A stretch of 64,000 nt of DNA from Arthrobotrys musiformis (Eukaryota > Ascomycota > Orbiliomycetes > Orbiliales > Orbiliaceae), in the NCBI GenBank assembly GCA_036971715.1, contig JAVHJL010000001.1, forward strand, positions 682,001-746,000, written 5' to 3'. The position numbers and the translations under genes were made by a program. The notes beneath the pieces are model-generated. The model did not search any database and was not told the origin of the DNA. It was given only the letters and a program-made list of their open reading frames with translations. This document shows positions 59,485 to 64,000 of the stretch, in pieces. Position 1 is the stretch's first letter; each line of letters begins with the position of its first letter.

Positions 59485-60300
59485 ATGTCGCTCGTAAACC
59501 CCGAAAAATCCAACTTCCAATACATCGTTAGTATTCCCATTCGATTTCGATTCCGCTGGTTCTGAAGAAGAGAGGAAATTTGGAGGATCTTGAGAAAGAG
59601 AAGGAATGGGTTGAAGGTTCTCGAAAGAGGAGGATTGGGGAAAATTTTTCAACTTCAGAATACCGACGGACAGCGAAGGAAATTTGAGAAGATTCACGAC
59701 AGAAGTGCTGACGGATGGATTTTTACTTGGATTATAGTTGCGTCTCCTCAACACCAATGTTGACGGAAAGCAGAAGGTCATGTACGCCATGACCAAGATT
59801 GGTGGTGTCGGTCGCCGATACTCCAACTTGGTCTGCAAGAAGGCCGATATCGACCTGTCGAAGCGGTAAATACACCCATACAACGAATTTTATGCACCAA
59901 ATATTCGATTCTAACGAAATTTTGAATACAGTGCTGGTGAGCTTACCACCGAAGAGCTCGAGCGAATCATCACCATCATCCAAGACCCCGCTGCCTACAA
60001 GATCCCAACCTGGTTCTTGAACAGACAGCGTGACATTGTCGATGGCAAGAACTACCAGATTCTCGCCAACGGTCTCCAGAGCAAGCTCCGTGAGGACTTG
60101 GAAAGATTAAAGAAGATCAGGTGTCATCGTGGTTTGAGACACTACTGGGGTCTAAGAGTTAGAGGTCAACATACCAAGACGACTGGGTACGTGTTTCCCA
60201 AGTTATATACGAGCATAGGCTGGGAAAATTTGCTAACATGGATGTGAAATATAGTCGTCGCGGACGTACCGTCGGTGTCTCCAAGAAGAAGGGTGGTTAA
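59485..60300 (+). CDS. RPS18: 40S ribosomal protein S18 (uS13)
   Basis: Four exons (59485..59526, 59738..59865, 59932..60186, 60255..60300) give 156 residues, the standard eukaryotic S18 length. The sequence follows the family throughout: SLVNPEK at the start, VDGKQKVMYAMTKIGGVGRR, KKADIDLSKRAGELT joined across intron 2, YKIPTWFLNRQRDI, KLREDLERLKKIR, HRGLRHYWGLRVRGQHTKTT, and the basic end GRRGRTVGVSKKK. The protein sits in the head of the small subunit and contacts the P-site tRNA and the large subunit through bridge B1b. Intron 1 (211 bp) is longer than the others, as is common in ribosomal protein genes; it has a CTGAC branch site. Codon use is strongly C-biased as expected for a very highly expressed gene. 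Confidence 0.97.
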
Positions 60301-60930
60301 GCGTATCGCTTTTGTACATTTGTCTTTTCCGCATTTTTTTCCTTTTACGCCTTTATCCATGACCTCCCTTTACTCATTATTACTACCTCTACCAATACCT
60401 CCTCCTCCGCCTCTATATAACCTTTTACACACTTTTTCTTTGGTTGTATCATCTACGGGAAATGCATTAATCCACTGTTTTGTGACGGGATAATTCTTCA
60501 TTACGGGGTTAACGTCTTTTTTCAATGTAAACAATTATACCGATTCATGAGACTGGAGAAAGGGATCTTAGAATTCAAGGCGTCTTCATGAGCGTTCATC
60601 TTCTCTCACGTAGGAGCTGTGACTAGGCCGTTATTTTGGTGGTAATATGTGAGCTTGTGGCTACTGTACATGACTGCAAACCTGCTTGAGTGCAATCACG
60701 CTGCCTGGTATATCGGAAACCAAATTCTGCTTACGAGCCTTCTGGCCTCGAGACGAATGCAATAATCCGGCACGACGACGACAAATAATGATCTATAGAC
60801 AATTATCTATTACATAATCGTTGAAAATTTCGCTCCAGCCAAACGCCAGAAATGCAAATCCTGAATGCACCAATCCCAGCCAAAAGAAGAACTGTCATAA
60901 CTTTTACGCTACTAGCACAAACCGTCGTCA
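60301..60930. other. Spacer between convergent RPS18 and SDO1 genes
   Basis: C/T-rich just after the RPS18 stop, otherwise ordinary 3' DNA of both genes. A short frame at 60275-60493 follows RPS18 and is not coding. Confidence 0.6.
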
Positions 60931-61809
60931 TCAATCCTCATCGTTGGCAGCAACTGCCGTATCTAGAACTTCAACCCTTCCCCTGCCTTTAGCTTCTTTG
61001 CCGACCAGGTCGCTGATTTTGCGGTATACCCCCGGGTCACAAATTACATCGGCATTCCAACCATCTCCACCAAAATCTTCATCCACCAGCTGGTCAATCA
61101 TTTCCGTGATAGTTGGTTTGACTTTCTTTGCTACTGCGGATGGCAGGAATATTCTGAGCTTCATTCTTTGGCGGGTAATCGGGATTGGCTGGTGGTATAG
61201 TAGCGCCTTGATAGCTTCTAGGGCTTGTGATTTTGCCGACTTTGTCGTTACAACGCCAGTCCACCTTGGAGGCTCATCCTTGGCCCTCTCCTTGCCCTTT
61301 TCAGCACTTTCTGTCGGAGCGGCCGAGCTGCTTCCTTCACCATTTGTAGTAGTGGCAGTGCTGTTGTTTTGGTTCTTGCTCATGAGGCCTTCAAGAGCTT
61401 TCTCTATCAGGCCCGAGGTGTAGACTCTACCCGTGGTGGGGTCTACACACTTTTCCGTAACAATCTGCACCACCTCTTTCTGCAGCATCTCCAGCTGCTG
61501 TCCCCTTTCCTTATCTCCAACCTGTAATTCGCCTTTTGCCAGAATATCCAGGATGATTTCCTCTTGATTCTTCCCAGGCCATGCTTTTTGAAGGTCTGCT
61601 GTGGGTGCGACAGCTCCCTTGGAGGTATTCAAGAATATCTGATGAATCTGCAGGACCTCATCGATGTCCTTTTCGACGCCGTTGCGCCATTCGAGGACTT
61701 TGTTCTTGTAGCAGGCTAGTTCGAAGCGTTTTTTCGCCTTGCGTATGCGGACGATGGAGACGTTTGTAAGTTTGATTTGGTTGGAAGGTTGGTTCACGCG
61801 TTGCGACAT
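60931..61809 (-). CDS. SDO1: Ribosome maturation protein Sdo1 (SBDS orthologue)
   Basis: A single exon of 292 residues from ATG 61809. Upstream frame continues only to a GTG, and family alignment places the start at MSQRVNQPSNQIKLTNVSIV. The N-terminal SBDS domain (KKRFELACYKNKVLEWRNG, DIDEVLQIHQIFLNTSKG) binds the peptidyl-transferase centre region of pre-60S particles. The central helical domain holds VVQIVTEKCVDPTTGRVY, and the C-terminal ferredoxin-like domain starts near RMKLRIFLPSAVAKK. With the GTPase Efl1 it releases Tif6/eIF6 so that 60S subunits can join 40S. A Ser/Thr/Asn-rich insert at about 145-181 makes it longer than the yeast protein (250 residues); such linkers occur in other filamentous fungi. 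Its neighbour RPS18 is convergent, so the two promoters are not shared. Confidence 0.96.
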   Translation of the reverse strand: MSQRVNQPSNQIKLTNVSIVRIRKAKKRFELACYKNKVLEWRNGVEKDIDEVLQIHQIFLNTSKGAVAPTADLQKAWPGKNQEEIILDILAKGELQVGDKERGQQLEMLQKEVVQIVTEKCVDPTTGRVYTSGLIEKALEGLMSKNQNNSTATTTNGEGSSSAAPTESAEKGKERAKDEPPRWTGVVTTKSAKSQALEAIKALLYHQPIPITRQRMKLRIFLPSAVAKKVKPTITEMIDQLVDEDFGGDGWNADVICDPGVYRKISDLVGKEAKGRGRVEVLDTAVAANDED

Positions 61810-62695
61810 GGTTGTGGTTGTGCTTGCGGTAGCGTGTGGTTTGTTGAAGGGTTTTTTGTCAGCTTGCCGGCTCGATCGAGGAGGAGAATACGGTCTTGGT
61901 GGACCGGTGATGCCTGGCGATGGTGTTTGTGGAAGTAATGAGCAGGGAGGCCCGGACACGCAGCAGTCGACGAAAGGTCTTTTTCAGGACGAGAAATCCG
62001 GTGAGGCTGAAGGATCAGGGACAGGATGTCGTCGACTTTGGGGAAAAAAGAGTCCTTCACGATTCGAAGGAAAATTTAATTTTTTGCTTGGGGATTCATT
62101 ATGACGATTTCCAAGCAGCCAAGACCTCGACTGACTAACAGTTCTCCGTCCCCACACTCGCTCGGGGACAACCACCAATCACCACTCTTCTTTGGCCTGG
62201 ATGGCGCTCGAAGAGGAAGCTGCTAAGCTTTTCGTTGATTGCTTAGCAGTCCCGCTGGACGGGCAGCACATGGGGATCGTATCGATACACGCGGCGGAGT
62301 AGCCCGGGCCCTTCGAGACTAACGTATTGTAGAGTCGTAATGAATCATTCAGATGCAAGAAGCTGTCGAAACTGCAGGGGAAGAACGATCCGAACTAGTC
62401 ATCTATTCGGGATCAGAAACGTTATGCAATTCGGAAACCCGGCCAGGCTGCGGAGTGCCCGTCGTATTCTGCAGAAACCTTTTTTTTTTCTCCCGTCAGA
62501 GACTACGCGGACTACGATTGGAAGGCCGGTGTGAATAACGTTGACGCTATAACTTCCAAGATATAAAGTGGCAAAGGTACGGTGTTTCTAATCTGCACTT
62601 ATCGACTCTTGGTATTCATATCTCTGACTACGATATTAGACATTCTGTCATAATATATATCACTATTGTTATTTTTCGCGATTTTATATCCTATT
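61810..62695. other. Divergent intergenic region between SDO1 and the ankyrin gene
   Basis: Carries both promoters. The SDO1 reading frame continues open upstream of its ATG to about 61959, which is probably 5' untranslated DNA. Other frames here have no domain. Confidence 0.5.
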
Positions 62696-64000
62696 ATGGA
62701 CGCTTCATCGGCCACCGGATCTAACGGAGGTCCCCCAAATGGACTTTTCGATTATCCATTATCAAGGATTGAGACCCTTCCGCCAACATATGATGAAACA
62801 TCGTCACAGGGCCGATCTAGCAGTGAAAGATTCGGCCGTGGCGCCCCTCCATCTTTCGACGAAGTTGCATCTCTCAGCTCCCTTCCACTCCCCATTGGAG
62901 CGGAAGACCGTTTTTGGCTCTCCAAGTTCGGATTATCACTCACAAGTACCGACCCACCGGTCCTGGAGATCATACGCAGTAAAGAGCGACCTAGTTCCGG
63001 GAGCTTCGATCTCGGACCTATCCACGAAGCCGCACTTCGGAATGACTACACACTCATAAAACCCCTCGAGTTAATCGGGGCCTGGACGCATATAGACGAA
63101 CGCAGCGCGTCTAGGAAAAAAACCGCCCTCCACTGCGCTTGTCAAAATGGATGTCTGGAGTTCGCGAAGGAACTCGTAGCCGCCGGTGCAGATATTCAAA
63201 CACAGACGCTTCTCCGCGATACACCGCTCAGCCTCGCCGCTGGTTCCGGGAATATCGAATTAGTTCAATATCTCCTCACCAACGGCTGCGAGTTGAAGAA
63301 GTTTGAAAATGGTTCCGTTAGTCCGTTATGCGCTGCTTTGGCCTCAAAACGCCAGGATATGGCGCTGTATCTTCTCAACAACGGCGCTGGTGTCTACGGT
63401 TGGTCGATGGGCTCGAATACAGTTCTTCATCACGCTCTCAGGAATGGTATGGTGGATATGGCAAATATCCTCCTCGACAAGGGCGCGCACCCGGGGATGC
63501 CGAATGAGAAACATATTCGACCGATACATATCGCAGCGGCAAAAGGATATTCAGGCATCCTACGGCGGTTGATAGTGCTCGGTGCTGATGTGTACCCTCC
63601 AAACCAGGGCGCCGAGTGGTTTCAAGCAATACACTTCGCAGCGGACGCAGGACATCGCGATGCCGTTTCAATTTTGTTAGAGGCAAAGGCGGATGTTAAT
63701 GCCAAGACCGCGTGGAAAAGCTTTGGATACTCCCATCCGAAATGCGAGGGGGAGAGGTGGGGTAGTACCCCGCTTCACTTGGCGGTGATGAGGGGGTATG
63801 TAGATGTCGTTTGGCTTTTGCTCAAGAATGGAGCAGAGGTCAACGAAAGGAGGTGGGATATGAGAACGCCGTTGGTTGTGGCTGTTCAATGTGGGTACAA
63901 AGATATCGCAAAGTTCTTGTTGGAGAACAAGGCAAAGACAGACATCGTAGGAATGGAAAGAAGGGCGGCAGTGCATGTGGCGGTGGAGAGAGGTGATGCT
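62696..64000 (+). CDS. Ankyrin-repeat protein, 3' end beyond the window
   Basis: From ATG 62696 the frame stays open for 435 codons to the last base of the window, so the C-terminus is missing. Residues about 1-110 are Ser/Pro/Gly-rich and disordered (PPTYDETSSQG), then a helical lead-in (IHEAALRNDYTLIKPLE). From about residue 140 there are at least eight ankyrin repeats with TPLxxAxxxGxxxxxxxLLxxGA pattern: for example TALHCACQNG, TPLSLAAGSGNIELVQYLL, VLHHALRNGMVDMANILLDK, RPIHIAAAKGYSGILRRLI, TPLHLAVMRGYVDVVWLLL, and TPLVVAVQCG. An insert of about 15 residues after KADVNAK (near residue 340) widens one repeat. Such proteins bind partners through the repeat stack; no catalytic domain lies in the visible part. 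Fungal ankyrin proteins often join STAND-type domains, but none is seen here. Confidence 0.88.
   Translation, partial: MDASSATGSNGGPPNGLFDYPLSRIETLPPTYDETSSQGRSSSERFGRGAPPSFDEVASLSSLPLPIGAEDRFWLSKFGLSLTSTDPPVLEIIRSKERPSSGSFDLGPIHEAALRNDYTLIKPLELIGAWTHIDERSASRKKTALHCACQNGCLEFAKELVAAGADIQTQTLLRDTPLSLAAGSGNIELVQYLLTNGCELKKFENGSVSPLCAALASKRQDMALYLLNNGAGVYGWSMGSNTVLHHALRNGMVDMANILLDKGAHPGMPNEKHIRPIHIAAAKGYSGILRRLIVLGADVYPPNQGAEWFQAIHFAADAGHRDAVSILLEAKADVNAKTAWKSFGYSHPKCEGERWGSTPLHLAVMRGYVDVVWLLLKNGAEVNERRWDMRTPLVVAVQCGYKDIAKFLLENKAKTDIVGMERRAAVHVAVERGDA

Noticed and set aside
59527..59737. snoRNA hosted in RPS18 intron 1
   Set aside because: A CTGA string is present near the 3' end but no matching C box (RTGATGA) was found; CTGAC is better read as the branch site.

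Overview
The window looks like nuclear DNA of a filamentous ascomycete (Pezizomycotina). A Leotiomycetes-type fungus is plausible, but I cannot place it further from sequence alone. Reasons: genes are broken by 50-110 bp introns with GTAAGT/GTATGT donors, CTAAC-type branch sites and TAG/CAG acceptors; intergenic DNA is AT-rich; and the gene content is fungal (PTR2 transporter, Pth11-like rhodopsin-fold protein, N-terminal domain of fungal STAND proteins, DUF7587, DUF2235, GH16). Exon structures were built by hand: each join was checked for splice motifs and phase.

Layout. 1-103 is the probable start of a minus-strand gene leaving the left edge. 1575-8579 holds two minus-strand genes: a protein with a STAND-type N-terminal domain but no NTPase, and a DUF2235 hydrolase with a long repeated N-terminal extension. 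9809-24490 is mostly plus-strand: a secreted GH16 glycosidase, an unknown secreted Cys-containing protein, a PTR2 peptide transporter and a Pth11-like membrane protein, separated by large gene-poor gaps. 25890-30898 holds an RBR-type ubiquitin ligase and an F-box-like unknown. 31313-31748 hides a two-exon small secreted cysteine-rich protein. 35635-36923 is a J-domain/SANT-like protein, followed by an unknown serine-rich protein (39782-41014).

41566-43507 is a Na+/H+ antiporter (minus), 45106-45636 a DUF1993 protein, 46018-47277 a DUF7587 protein, 48922-51243 a secreted VWA7/Het-C-related protein, and 52281-54065 a sugar (alpha-glucoside type) MFS transporter. A 5.4-kb gene-empty block follows. 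Then come two ribosome genes pointing at each other: RPS18 (59485-60300, plus) and SDO1 (60931-61809, minus). The window ends inside an ankyrin-repeat gene (62696 to beyond 64000) that stays open to the edge.

There is no operon-like logic. Housekeeping functions (RPS18, SDO1, RBR ligase, antiporter) are mixed with surface and secreted functions (transporters, GH16, small secreted proteins). No biosynthetic cluster, CRISPR array, intact transposon, tRNA or rRNA gene was recognised. The most notable items are the hidden 8-cysteine secreted protein, the repeat-extended DUF2235 protein, the RBR ligase whose IBR region is split by a roughly 190-residue Ala/Thr/Glu insert, and the compact J-domain/SANT protein.
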